From positions 8,352,001 through 8,416,000 of the forward strand of contig NC_092566.1 in the NCBI RefSeq assembly GCF_037975245.1: a stretch of DNA of 64,000 nucleotides. The letters run 5' to 3'. The notes beneath the pieces are model-generated. The model was given only the letters and a program-made list of their open reading frames with translations, was not told the DNA's origin and searched no databases. Made by a program: the position numbers and the translations under genes. This stretch comes from Apostichopus japonicus. Lineage: Eukaryota; Echinodermata; Holothuroidea; Aspidochirotida; Stichopodidae. Positions 16,501-26,322 of the stretch are shown here, in pieces; positions within the stretch are counted from its first letter, which is position 1; the number at the start of each line of letters is the position of its first letter.

Positions 16501-18955
16501 TATACATATATTCGGCTTATAAGAAGGGTAACAATGGCTAACGTTACCGAGCCCATAGAAGGACAGTCCTTCAGAGGCAATAGTGAAACGCAAACAGACC
16601 AAAAGGGCATAATTTCCAACAGAGAGATGGAGGGAAAACTTACAAGTTGTGCCATTTGCAAAGGAACATGAGTAAACTTAGACAGAGCAAAAGGGCAAGT
16701 GTGATGAAAGGCAGCTACATAAAAGTAAAATATGAAAGAGCAGTGGGGACATACCACTATACTATGTATTTTAGATCCTCCTACAAGCAGGAACTCGCGA
16801 AGAAGCCATCATTGGCTTATCAAGGCCGAAAGCTGACCGAAGTCAGTCTCTTAGATTCATATTTAACGTCGATGATTATGCACTGTCAATTTTCAACAAC
16901 TCTGTAACTGGACGACATACATTAATCTTGGAGTGACTCGAACTCGGAACCTTATGATTGAAAGGCACCCATATATACAAAATCGTTATTGATTCTCCTC
17001 CATATTTTGAAGCTTTTCTCCCTTTTTTCTCTCTGTTATATAGATACGAATGGCACTCGAGTGAATGGAGTCCTTGCTCTGTGACATGTGGAGCGGTCGG
17101 TGTGAAAACAAGAGAACTGACTTGTCGAGAGGTGGTTTATGACAAAAGTGGCCGTTTAGAAGAGATTCGCGATCCGGTCGAAAAATCCCTCTGTCATCCA
17201 GATTTGAAACCAGCCAAGAAAACAGAATGTCCAACAAGAGATTGCGTGGCAGATTGGGTGACTGATTCGTGGTCGGAGGTAAGCCATGACGGGGTTACCG
17301 TCAAAGTCAATGTGGAACGGGTAAGGCGGGCGGGTGGGGGGGGGGGGGTTGGGGGAGATAGGTGTGGGGATTTCGAGGGCATTACATTTTGTCAGAAATT
17401 AACATTGGCGATGTTGCACATTTTCAAAGGCATAGAGTTCTCGCTTAGGGGAGTGGGGGGGGGGGGCGGAGGGGGAGGGGGAGATTTTGCCATTGCAGAG
17501 CAGATGAAGGCATGTGTGCAAAGGGATTGAGGTTAAGTGACGGAAAGGTTTGGGATATAACCTTTTTTTTATTCCTACTTTCAAATAGAAAGGTTGAATA
17601 CTGGTATCCAGTTTGATATACCAGTTATCAAAACCTTAATAGTTGACTATGCTATGTTCATCTGTATAGATTGAAAAGTGTGGTATATCCTAGTGTGAAT
17701 GTTAATGTTTTGTTTGATAAGTAACATATTTACTAACATGTTTGACAACTATAGGGTGGTTTTATGTAGTTAATTTCTTGATATAGCTTTAATGCTCTAA
17801 ACCATCTTTCTATATAGCATCAGTTTTTCACTTTGTGCAGAGCCCCCCCCCCCCCCCCAAAAAAAAAAAAAAAAAAATCATCATGCTGATTGGCAATCCG
17901 CGGGTTTTAATAACATGTTTTATTCCTTATCTTTATTTTCCTCTATAGTGTAGTGTAACGTGCGGTGAAGGCACCATGACCAGGGAGGTGTCCTGCGATA
18001 TTCCACGTAGGTCAGATTTACAGTTCCGTTGTTGGGGTTCAAAACCAGCAAAGTCAAAATCCTGTCAACAAGAAGATTGTCCTGACACCGGTAAGTTATT
18101 GATGATATATAGCACGGTACTTCATGAAAGAAACATAAAATAGAAGGGGAAAAATGACCCGTGCGTGTGTCTCCCGTGATTCTTTTCATCTCTGTACATG
18201 TGTACTCGTCTCAAAAATAACTCATGAAACTATACTTTTAGTCCTCTTTTTTGATTATGTTTACAATTCATCGTAGTTATGTTTATCTATAGATTATTTT
18301 GATTAATACATTTCATACATAGGTCAATGTACTCAGCCGGTTTGGGACAAATTCCTAATGCTAATAGCACTCTATACTGTCCTCTAATATCATGCTTCAA
18401 AGCACTCCTACTGACACTATGAACAGTTCCTAACCTTTCTCTGATTCTAATGCTAACACCAGTCTATACTGTCCTATCATATCATGCTTCAAAAGCACTC
18501 GTACTGACTGTATGAACAGTTAGTTCATTGCCTATCTCTGATTCTAATGCTAACACCACTCTATACTGTCCTATCATATCATGCTTCAAAAGCACTCGTA
18601 CTGACAGTATGAACAGTTCCTAACTTTATACTGCTCCTATACTGTCGGTACGGGTGCTTCGAAGTGTGACATGAAAGTACAGTATAGTTAAATTATCCCG
18701 GGGGAGGGGGCGTTCCCTCTAAAGATCTTCAGAGATTACGCCACACTAGTGGTAATTTCGTCGGCTTTTACCTTATTAATTTGTTCTGATTCATTAATTT
18801 CAGGGGAATGTACACCACGCGGAGGTGCGATCTGCAAGGCTAAATTTTACGAGAGGTATTGCCGTATCCCGGGTTACGAAGAAGAATGCTGTTATACGTG
18901 CGCTCAACAAAAAGAGAGAATTGACTCGTGGAGGGGTAAAAGGACTAAAAATTAA
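5507..18955 (+). CDS. ADAMTS-like secreted metalloprotease gene (14 coding exons, 5' end missing)
   Basis: Predicted zinc endopeptidase of the extracellular matrix. Exons: 5507-5537, 6161-6534, 9085-9232, 10383-10582, 11369-11452, 12600-12750, 13683-13791, 14287-14430, 14622-14751, 15281-15400, 16040-16095, 17044-17278, 17949-18090, 18804-18955. All introns are GT-AG, and all phases join into 691 codons plus TAA. Domains, numbered from the first exon: prodomain 1-206, furin site RARR 207-210, reprolysin domain about 217-415 with zinc motif HEAAHLMGVHHD (361-372) and Met-turn Met388, disintegrin-like about 414-515, TSP1 repeats about 517-590 and 591-641 (six Cys each), PLAC 642-691 (six Cys). 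The cysteine-rich and spacer modules that normally follow the disintegrin and central TSP1 are absent, and no cysteine-switch Cys lies near the furin site. Catalytic residues are intact, so an active enzyme is likely. No signal-peptide exon was found. A polyadenylation signal AATAAA lies at 19040-19045. Which of the ADAMTS subfamilies it belongs to cannot be settled by eye. Confidence 0.9.
5745..6090. repeat. Degenerate minisatellite inside ADAMTS intron 1
   Basis: Irregular repeats of a ~17-25 bp motif around AAGCACNTCAT and CATTCAA, ending about 70 bases before the exon 2 acceptor. Confidence 0.6.
6161..6534 (+). CDS. ADAMTS exon 2: prodomain
   Basis: Acceptor TTGTTGTTGCAG, donor GTGAGT. 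The peptide contains SNYRLIRPYRS, DGEFLTYDI, a basic HRRRR stretch, then LLLNLDRVTDLFSPNFVVEK and a CFFQGHVGN segment. These resemble the Pep_M12B propeptide of ADAM/ADAMTS proteins (a beta-rich run ending in C-x-x-G-x-V). It ends in phase 0. Confidence 0.85.
6535..9084. other. ADAMTS intron 2, no gene seen
   Basis: Contains a (TA)n run at 7541-7576 and a perfect 47-bp tandem duplication starting at 8148 and 8195. The 124-codon frame at 7905-8279 shows no recognisable domain and spans the duplication; treated as chance. Confidence 0.6.
8148..8241. repeat. 47-bp tandem duplication
   Basis: GAGACATCATCTCTCTGCAG recurs at 8148 and 8195; about two copies, near-identical. Confidence 0.85.
9085..9232 (+). 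CDS. ADAMTS exon 3: distal prodomain
   Basis: Acceptor TTCCTTCACAG, donor GTGAGT. Encodes SGVISVGDYEYMIEPVD and HIIYRTTDH, matching the propeptide block in which G-x-I-x-x-x-x-x-Y-x-I-E-P is conserved. It leaves one base for the next exon. Confidence 0.85.
10383..10582 (+). CDS. ADAMTS exon 4: furin site and start of the protease domain
   Basis: Acceptor TTTTTCCAG, donor GTAAGT. An acidic DDDV stretch precedes RARR and a second basic RAPRR, the proprotein-convertase cleavage region. Then HYVQTMLVADKSVQDFHG and LYMATLMNI mark the first strand and helix of the reprolysin fold. A DNA transposon sits 13 bases downstream of the exon end, with its target duplication starting 6 bases downstream. 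Confidence 0.9.
10596..11032. mobile_element. hAT-like MITE (437 bp) with 8-bp target duplication
   Basis: Terminal inverted repeats TAAGGTGACCA and TGGTCACCTTA. Flanked by the direct repeat TATTAAAG at 10588-10595 and 11033-11040. No coding capacity. It lies at the very start of ADAMTS intron 4; its left target copy overlaps the last base of the GTAAGT donor. Confidence 0.88.
11369..11452 (+). CDS. ADAMTS exon 5: protease domain
   Basis: Acceptor TTCTTCACCAG, donor GTAAGT. Encodes VNKIYAHHTLGLNIQFVIVK followed by IALLTETL, the family's V-x-x-I-x-x-x-x-x-x-G-x-x-I-x-x-x-x-V pattern. Exactly 28 codons, phase 0 at both ends. Confidence 0.85.
12600..12750 (+). CDS. ADAMTS exon 6: protease domain
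   Basis: Acceptor CTTTTGCAG, donor GTGAGT. Encodes SLRNANEWAASQN and HFDMSIFLTK. In most ADAMTS proteins this block carries a Cys before the W and another after the LLTR stretch; here both are replaced (N-A-N-E-W and LTKISFG). Confidence 0.85.
13683..13791 (+). CDS. ADAMTS exon 7: zinc-binding helix
   Basis: Acceptor CTCTAATAAG, donor GTAAGT. Encodes GYANVGEVC, GLKSAFVVAHE and AAHL, the first half of the HExxHxxGxxHD zinc motif. The usual second Cys of the C-x-x-x-x-S-C pair is absent (C-R-Q-S-L-S-A). Confidence 0.9.
14287..14430 (+). CDS. ADAMTS exon 8: end of the active site and Met-turn
   Basis: Acceptor TTTTTCCAAAG, donor GTAGGT. Continues the zinc site as MGVHHDNDD, then VMAAYVTS (Met-turn), FYWSPCSRGQLFKKM. 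The W-S-x-C-S-R block is a family hallmark at the end of the protease domain. Confidence 0.9.
14622..14751 (+). CDS. ADAMTS exon 9: disintegrin-like module, first part
   Basis: Acceptor TATTTCACAG, donor GTACGT. Encodes GDLGCLTDTP, then YPGLSSSFDEQCRFIFGPQA and TACQ, matching the C-L-x-D-x-P ... LPG-x-x-Y-x-x-x-x-Q-C pattern of ADAMTS proteins. Confidence 0.88.
15281..15400 (+). CDS. ADAMTS exon 10: disintegrin-like module, second part
   Basis: Acceptor TTTATAACAG, donor GTAAAT. Encodes LCAILYCVTE and ALEGTPCGNRQ, the family's L-W-C ... D-G-T-x-C-G pattern. Exactly 40 codons, phase 0 at both ends. Confidence 0.88.
16040..16095 (+). CDS. ADAMTS exon 11: end of the disintegrin-like module
   Basis: Acceptor TTTTAATAG, donor GTAAGT. 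Encodes FCIQGECQVRRNFEAVDT, the usual W-C-x-x-G-x-C-V close of the disintegrin-like module with Phe in place of Trp. Confidence 0.82.
16500..16990 (-). mobile_element. Possible tRNA-derived SINE in ADAMTS intron 11
   Basis: On the minus strand near 16950 the sequence reads AGGTTCCGAGTTCGAGTCAC, resembling a tRNA B box, followed by a GTCGTCCAGTTACAGAGT segment. Neither the tail nor a target duplication was found, so limits are rough. Confidence 0.35.
17044..17278 (+). CDS. ADAMTS exon 12: TSP1 repeat 1 and start of repeat 2
   Basis: Acceptor CTGTTATATAG, donor GTAAGC. Encodes EWHSSEWSPCSVTCG through TECPTRDC (six Cys) and then WVTDSWSE, the start of the next repeat. The sequence type (W-x-x-S-E-W-S-P-C-S-V-T-C-G) is that of C-terminal TSP1 repeats rather than the central one. 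The open frame continues into the intron only by chance. Confidence 0.9.
17949..18090 (+). CDS. ADAMTS exon 13: TSP1 repeat 2
   Basis: Acceptor TTCCTCTATAG, donor GTAAGT. Encodes CSVTCGEGTMTREVSC through CQQEDC. Together with WSE of exon 12 it forms a full six-cysteine TSP1 repeat. Confidence 0.9.
18334..18645. repeat. Three-fold tandem array of a MITE core in the last ADAMTS intron
   Basis: Begins with CAGCCGGTTTGGGACAAATT, like the left end of the MITE at 50124. A 92-97 bp segment (TATACTGTCC at 18373, 18465 and 18562; ATCATGCTTCAAA and GAACAGTT in each) is then repeated. The right terminal repeat is missing. Confidence 0.75.
18804..18955 (+). CDS. ADAMTS exon 14: PLAC domain and stop
   Basis: Acceptor TTAATTTCAG. 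Encodes GECTPRGGAICK, YCRIPGY, EECCYTC and a basic tail ending in TAA. The six-cysteine C...C...C...CC..C pattern is the PLAC (protease and lacunin) domain that closes several ADAMTS and related proteins. Confidence 0.9.
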
Positions 18956-19039
18956 CCTTGTTTTGTGTTTTATTTAAAGAGCAAGATAACAATTAATTTC
19001 CTTAGCAGCGAAAAAGTATTCAAGCAGCTGAGCACCGTA

Positions 19040-19045
19040 AATAAA
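19040..19045 (+). promoter_or_regulatory. Candidate polyadenylation signal of the ADAMTS gene
   Basis: AATAAA 85 bases after the stop codon, the first such hexamer downstream. Confidence 0.5.
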
Positions 19046-21180
19046 TGTACAATTCCTTAAAACTGAAATCAGACACAGTTATATCTTTTACATGTCACAT
19101 CGAAGACGCTATGTATTTGATAAATTTGGAAGTGAACTCTCCCCACCCTCGCCCTCTTACCCCTCTCCTCCTTTTCAAGCACACACCAAAAATTAATAGT
19201 ATTTATTAGTACAACTTGCGTGTACAAACCTACTTCATTTCACGTTTAAAGGTTTTCCACGGGAAAGAACCCCCCCCCCCCCATATACCCCTACAGGTAA
19301 TCGGCTTCAACGACTCCATGGCCACGACCCTTTTTCTCCTCAGTGCTACTTTCTATTCAGTGTTTAGTGACAAAACGGCTTCTAGATATATGTCTAATAG
19401 GTATGACTGCTATTTTGCCAAGTCCTTCTTGTCACTATTAAAATATCATATTTTACAGTTTTAATATACGCTTGATAGTCTCTATGATAGATCACAAATA
19501 TAACATTTTTGGTTTTGGTTTTTGTGCTTTGCTAGTACCGAAGGTTAATAAAAAATCTTTAACAAGTACAACCATAGAGCTAATATTTGTTAATATTGTT
19601 AAAGTCCTTCGCATCAGTAGATAATGCTATAGTTTACAGTTTACACTGCACAGTTATTATCCTATTAAAGGCCTATATAAGTATCACCCACTTCAGGAAA
19701 CATGTAGACTATTAAAGGCCTATATAAGTATCACCCACTTCAGGAAACAGACGAAAAGTACTGGACCTTTCCGTAAAATAAAAACACAACTGTGATGTTT
19801 CTTTTAAAAACTTACAACAATTAAAATGAACTTATTATGGTGCAAATTTCGCACAAAGAGTCCCAACTTAACCAAGGGAGTAATATAGCCCCAAAGATGA
19901 TTGTAAAAATAACAATTTCGCAATTAATATCACAGCATTTTCTTTGTAATGTATATATTATGCATATATATTCTCGTAAATGGTCATTCGAAGTCATAAA
20001 AATGTTCGTACTTACAAATTGATGTGTATATATTACTACAAAAATATTAACAGTTTATTACTTGTCCAACATTCCTCCTGTCATATATCAACGTTCCATC
20101 TCTGTGTTTGTTCTCTCACAAGTTTGCACCTATTTTTATTTATTTTTTCGTCCCACTTCTTGAATGTTTCTGAATGTACTAAAATGTTAAAGCATGCGTA
20201 AATAAGTTACTCGTAAGACAGTTTTTCCGTTCTCCATATAAAACTTACTGTAAAGTTATTGTACAGTAACGGGTAATGAATGGTTGGGGTGTACTCTCAA
20301 AACTGATCATGAAATTGTATCAATTTTCTTAGATGTTATTGCAGACAGACGTGTATGTGTGTGTGTGGGGGGGGGGTGGGGTGGGGTGCCGGTAGGGATG
20401 GGGTGGAAAAGGGGCTGGTAAGCGAGTGTTACTTAATTAGAAGTGTACTGTTATCTACTCATCGGTCTAAGGGGACTGACAGTATCAATAATATTCACGA
20501 ATTGAAAATTTAAAGGAAAACAGGAAGAAAAATTACACGTTGTCCACATCATATTTATTATTTCCGACGATACTGACAATCGTTGATAATAACCATGAAA
20601 TTAATAAAATAAGTGAAGACTGAAGTGCGTTACTACAAATACACACCACGCATGTACTATTTTTGATAGTCGCTTATACATCATTAATCGATGCATGTAC
20701 ATTATTATTTATTATTTATTAATCTATTTATGGTTTGGGGTTATTGTAACCTTATGTGTTTATGTTACATCTATATATGTACATATGTGTATTCAATCAA
20801 GGAAAGGACTGAAATGTTATCAATGTTATAACTATAAGTACTTTAAATAAAAGAGAGTTTATTTTAAGCAAAATTTCAAGATTGATGATTATGTTTAACA
20901 TATATACATTCGTCTTCTGGTTGATGGTTGTTGCATTCGTTGTAATGTTGTACAGTATACTCGTATGGATGGAAGTGAAAAAAAATACAACAGATTATAA
21001 ATCTGGAATAGCGCCCTCTATTTTGTTTCTTTCCTCTGTGTTATTCGCGACCATTAGATAACTCTAAGTCGTTGATTCCCCCTTTAATGACTTTGAAGAA
21101 ACATTTCATGACCCGCCGAGATCAGATTCTGTGAAAAGGAATACATGATTTATAAAGAAGTTGTGGGGCAACGGTATCGA
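19046..21180. other. Intergenic, no gene seen
   Basis: Contains a poly-C run at 19270, the 47-bp duplication at 19662 and a G-rich stretch at 20366. Otherwise unremarkable AT-rich DNA. Confidence 0.5.
19662..19750. repeat. 47-bp tandem duplication
   Basis: CTATTAAAGGCCTATATAAG recurs at 19662 and 19709, continuing identically through TCACCCACTTCAGGAAACA. Confidence 0.88.
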
Positions 21181-21224
21181 GGGAGGGTGGGGTGTTGAGA
21201 ATGGAAAGGGGGGGGGGGGGGGTT

Positions 21225-21430
21225 CTACCTATTCACTCTCCTGACCGGACAGTATCAACATCATATGGTTAAAGTCTCGGTGTAAGGGAACTAGGCTTGA
21301 GAGTGGAGGGATTGTCTCTATGTTTGACAGGTTATCGTTGACCAGGGTAATATTGTGATGCGCCTTGAGCACCGTTATCGGTGGATATGTCTGCGCTTTA
21401 TAAATCCTCAATATTATTATTATTATTATC
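21225..21430 (+). mobile_element. 3' tail of a SINE/LINE-type retroposon
   Basis: GCGCCTTGAGCACC, then TGCGCTTTATAAAT and an (ATT)n tail, the common 3' end of L2/CR1-mobilised retroposons in marine invertebrates. No tRNA head recognised; probably 5' truncated. Confidence 0.5.
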
Positions 21431-21834
21431 AATTGTTCGATTATCGTACCGAGAATATCCTGGGTGACTGTAAAAGTACCGGTACATTTCAGATATCAAA
21501 CATATTCTCATAGAGTTTTGGGAGTGGAAAATACCAATATCGCAATTGTCGAAAGATTTACCTTCTTCAAGAAGGGTAGAGGGGGGGGGGGGGGGACACG
21601 AAGTGGAAAATGAGTAAATATTTGCTATACAGCGTTTAAAAAAAACTTTCATTTCAACTTCAGATATTTTGGGGTCGTTCGATCCACGTCTCGACTACCT
21701 CTGTCCCACTCCCCTTCTGTGATGTCAATCTTATACTTCACTTTGTTGTCGAATCCGCGCATTTTAACATATATCACAGCCATTGCGGTGATATGAATTC
21801 GTAATAAAGCACAGCGCCATCGATCCTACGTGTT

Positions 21835-22196
21835 TGGGAAGCCAGATGGGACAAACACCGTATAATATATCCTCGTATTAATACGAATATATACACATAT
21901 TAAGTCGAATATATACACGTATTAAATCAGACAATAACTGGCATGTCTTAAGCTTCCACAAACGATTTTCGAGTGCTATCACATTGCAGCCTCGCCAGTG
22001 CAATAAATGAGCGATTACAAAGTTAGTCTCTTTTGACGTATACACCCAGGCCAAACGTACTTGATATAGACAACAGCATGATTTAATACGTGTTATTATT
22101 AGAATTAATACGTGTATCAATCCGAATTAATACACATACATATTAAAATTAATACGCGTATATATTATGCGGAGTTTGTCCCACGTGGCTTGCCAT
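21835..22196. mobile_element. MITE with long terminal inverted repeats (~360 bp)
   Basis: The left end GGGAAGCCAGATGGGACAAA and the complement of the right end GGCAAGCCACGTGGGACAAA align for ~47 bases into subterminal CGTATTAATACG-type repeats. Target duplication not clear. Confidence 0.75.
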
Positions 22197-22199
22197 ATA

Positions 22200-22985
22200 G
22201 GTGCTGCTAATTCACAGCCGTTCTTTTAGTGCACTATAATAATCGATGTTCAGAATGCATGCATGCAAGCGAGCTTAGGCTATATATGGACGTTAATTTA
22301 AAACATAAACTAGTCAATCTCTGTTTACGTGTGGGAAATCCCGCTATCCACATGACCAATCTGTGGGTCGCAGTCCATAAATTGCGGACCGTCGGTCGGT
22401 CTACACACACCAACGAAACTCGGTTAGCACCATTTTACGGCCTTATAACATGTTTACAATGCATTACAAACTTTACCATATGTACATAGCTGCTTTGTTG
22501 TTTGTGTGAAGTTTAAAGAAACTTCCAAAAATATTTGATTTAACATATACCCATTAGTGCCTGCACTGCAAATCCAATGAACGCAATCATCGACTAAGCA
22601 TGGTATGAGCAATACGAATACGTGTAGTTTAGTTGATTATATTAAATATGAATACCATGACAACCGTAATTGCTATAGGAATGTTACTCTAGCTTTCGAA
22701 GCCAACCAACCCACCTTCCTTTTTCATGAACATTAAACATTAAAATGATGCCTAAAATGATCTCCTAAGAATGTTGCATATTACCATTTCCGGCAGGTGG
22801 GAAAAGCGCGACCCACTTCTAATCCTCCATAATCGCGAGGTTTTTCAAAACCGTATTAATTCGGCCATATTTACAAAATCGCAGCATTGGGTTTTAAAGT
22901 GGCATCCTCCCAATCGGAGTCTAAATTATCCCCCCCCCCCCAAGTGTTCTCATTCCTAAAACGTCACGAAAAACTGAGCTATCAC
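22200..22985. other. Intergenic, no gene seen
   Basis: AT-rich with a poly-C run at 22930. No recognisable coding or repeat structure. Confidence 0.45.
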
Positions 22986-22989
22986 AGGA

Positions 22990-23375
22990 TCCCGTGTCTG
23001 TAGCTTGGATGTTTAAAGAGCATGAATGGAGGTACATGTGGTGCAAGAATTTGGGAAACTGAGGTAATTTTAGACCACTTAAAGCCTTCCAGAGTAGCGC
23101 ATGAAAATTGTGTTTGTTTGTTTGTTGGGTGAGTAAAGAGGCTTGTTTACAAGTGCCGAAAAAAGATGGCGCTCTTATAGTTTAAAAATATGTACGGAAA
23201 ATTGAAGGTGCCATGAACGGCGAACGTGTCAGCTATCCATTGAACGGTACGGGTTTAGCTATGGTGCACGAGAACTTCTGCAAGGACTTACAGAGTCTAT
23301 ATTACTTTGGTGATTTATATTGTGTAAGTCAACGGGGACGTTTGTATAGAGTATATGCTACATTATCCAACTATG
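22990..23375 (+). mobile_element. Dispersed repeat related to the 37-kb inverted cluster
   Basis: Aligns with 37209-37520: shared blocks GAGTAAAGAGG...TTGTTTACAAGTG, ACGGAAAATTGA.GGTGCCATGAA, GAGAACTTCT and TATATGCTAC. Left end uncertain. Confidence 0.7.
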
Positions 23376-23518
23376 TATAAATCAGTTGAAGCTGGCAAAG
23401 AAATCACTGGTTGACCTAAAAAGGAAAACGATCGGTTGTATTTATGGTCTACAAGCTATTTCAACATAAAAGACGGACAGTGGTCATGATAAATGTGTCC
23501 ATCTATTTGTTCTCATAT

Positions 23519-25443
23519 CAGGCGCGTATCCAAGATTTTCTAACCCGGGGGGCGCGAATTACTATCTAAGCGGAGCGCCACCATCGGTTGGCGCGCAGCG
23601 TACAAGAAAATTTCTGGTTTTGATACCCCCCAGATCACCGGAAATGGCACTTTTCGGGCTTGAAAATGACCAACCAGATGTACACTTTTTGCCTGAGAAC
23701 CAAGTATTTCCCAATAGTTTTTTTCTCCATCCATAACCTTTTTGAAGATTGTCACCAGTCACACATCATGTTCGACCTCATCGTCCTGTGGATCATTGCT
23801 TTTGTAGGTGATTCTACGTCGCGGCCCACAATACCCGACAGCCCCACTTTTGAAGGTTTTAAGCCCATTATTTGTTGAGAATTTGAAAATTCACATTTCT
23901 CGTGAATAAACTCACTTCAAAACATACCAATAATGTTGCAAAAAAATTCTATGGACAACCAATATAGAAAAACCTCCTTGAACCCCTAACAGACCGGCAA
24001 AAATTGCACGAGTAGAGGGAAGTATGATGAAGAGTGTTGGTCAGGAAATTTTCGAAAATTCAGACACAGTTAATTTATTGGTGTACAAATATTAAAACCT
24101 CTTATAACGACTATTAAAAAACTTCGTTGAGGAAATGAAACAAATGCCAGATATTTCCGAAACCGAACACTACACACATAGGCGTAGGAGGCGGGGGGGG
24201 GGGCTGCAACCCCCCCCCCAATATTTTTTTCTGAAAATTCGGGCAATATGCTGACAATTTTTCGGGCACCTACTGAAAGAAAAATAAATTGCAATACATA
24301 GCTACATCTAAAGGAAATGAATTAAAAATCATCTCCTTAGCCATTACTAATGTAAGAGAGAGTTTTGACATAATTGGACCTCCATGCTTTTTCTCCATCT
24401 GCATAAGACATTTTGTTGTTTACATTAGCATCCCGCGGTGTACTGCGCAACTTTCATGGATCGTACGGTACACGATGGCATGCGATGTAATAACCGATGC
24501 TTGCTTACATGATATTGACATTAATATGTTGAACGCGCGCTTCGCGCGCGGAAAATGTTGGTTATATTTTGCAGGCAAGACGTTACAGCTTCCCAAATCA
24601 AATTGGGCTGCTTCGCCTTTGAGTACACACACAGACAGTTTTGAAGCTGTTCATCCTGGAACGCCATTTTCATGCTCACTGATATGATTTGATATCTGAT
24701 GTTTGCTTGACAAATTCGAACAGGCGCGTAGCGAGGAATTTGCCAAGGGAGGGGCGAAGTCTGTAGGCAAACTATCTAAGCGTAGCGCCACCATAAGTTG
24801 GCGCGAAGCGTACAAGAAAATTTTGGCCGAAAAGGCCGCCCAGATCGCTGGAAATGACACTTCCCAGGCCTTGTTAGTTGTATCTAAGCATTTTCTATTT
24901 TGAAATTACTAGCGATATCATAAAAAATATGCTCATGTGGTCGTCCCCTTCCCGAAATGCGTCATGTTCCCCGACGACTCGGTCGAGTTCGAGACCAGCC
25001 ACAGTTGGTTTCAAAGCACAATTGTACAATTGTTTAAGGCGTCCATACACACACACACGCGTGATGATAGACCATATATCGTATATATATAGATACATTA
25101 GTGAAAGAGGAAAAATGGAAACGTCAAAAATGGAGTTGTCGGTGTAAGGGGTAGGGTGAGGCGCACGCCCCTCCCGAAATTCTCGATCCGTCACTGGCTA
25201 CCCTGTGTATATAATAGGGATCAGCGCTATAATGATGTCACTGTTCCTCGTTCTCTTCCCGGTGTCTTGGCGTTTTTCTTTTACTCCCTCCTTTTCTCCT
25301 TTTTCTCTCTTTCTTTTCCCTTTCTTCCTCTCCTCCTCCCCTTTTTTCCCCTCTTTTTTCCCTTTTTTCTTCTTTTTTTTTCTCTCCTCTTTCTCTTACC
25401 CGGGGGGCGCGCGCCCCCAACGCCCCCCCTGGATACGCACCTG
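23519..25443. mobile_element. Composite non-autonomous element with CAGG(C/T)GCGTATCCA ends
   Basis: Left end CAGGCGCGTATCCA and right end TGGATACGCACCTG are inverted; CATAT flanks both. Inside are a related copy (CAGGCGCGTAG at 24721, sharing CTATCTAAGCG.AGCGCCACC and TTGGCGCG.AGCGTACAAG with 23570-23610) and the nested element at 24179. A T/C-rich tract at 25265-25400 gives spurious low-complexity frames. Limits assume the outer ends belong together. Confidence 0.5.
24179..24623. mobile_element. hAT-like MITE, GGCGTAGGAG family, copy 1
   Basis: Flanked by 8-bp direct repeats TACACACA (24171-24178 and 24624-24631). Left end TAGGCGTAGGAGGCGG; right end decayed (CTGCTTCGCCT). Interior matches the 47.2-kb copy: GAAAATTCGGGCAA, CACCTACTGAAAGAA, GATGTAATAACCGAT, ATGTTGAACGCGC. 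Confidence 0.8.
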
Positions 25444-26322
25444 CATATAATGCAATAACTCCTGCTTGCTTTGTCGTGCATGGGTGTTATTCAGTGTTGT
25501 GGACTGTAGTATACAAACTTCACACGCTGTGGCTTACAAGATCATTTATCGGCGTTCCCAACTTCATACACTATTTCAGTTTCCTTTAGCTTTGCGGATG
25601 AGAAAGTTTGTTTACTGAGTTTACTAAGTCAAGTTCAGCCATCGGACGACCGCCCTTTCTTAATGATATCATCCATCCTTTCCCCAACAAGAACCGGAAG
25701 TTACGTGTTTTCTATGGTCATACCATTTGTACCAAGATATAAGCCAGTTCATGGCAACAACAAAAACCACTGATAAAAAGAGTTGACTGAACACAAAACA
25801 AAGGAAACACATTGAGGAAAAATTGAAGTGATAATCAAAATAAAGGGTTAAAGTAATTTCGGTCTAGTAACCTCAAAACGTTTACATCTTTTGTCACCAT
25901 TTGGAAAACTTTGTTGTTTTGGGACGAGGTTGTTCTTCCGTTAGGAAAATACACTTGGGCACTAAAAAAAAATTAATCTGCTGATTTCTTGCCTTGATAA
26001 AAAGTCTGCTACCTTTAAATAGCCTTAGAAGTTAAAATATAAAAAGACAATAGGGAGAAAGAAAAATCTCTATTATAAAGTATGATTATATACCACTTTT
26101 CATATTGCAGGTATTTTGCTCAATTATAATGATCCTTCGCGCAACTGAATTTATATTCTCATAACTGGTAAAGGGTATGATTACCGGCTAAGTCCCTGTT
26201 CCTTCTTTGGGCGAGAAATAATTTCATGTGAAATACACGCATGTTCTCTCTTTTTAGTTGATATACCCGCACATAATACTGTTATATAAGTTATAGTAGA
26301 ATGGCACACAATTGCTGCTTTC
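25444..26322. other. Intergenic, no gene seen
   Basis: AT-rich DNA without recognisable genes or repeats. Confidence 0.45.

Noticed and set aside
24289-24687. 132-codon ORF
   Set aside because: It lies almost wholly within the MITE at 24179-24623 and has no domain.
25205-25481. Phe/Ser-rich and Lys/Arg-rich ORFs on both strands
   Set aside because: Artefacts of a pyrimidine-rich tract.
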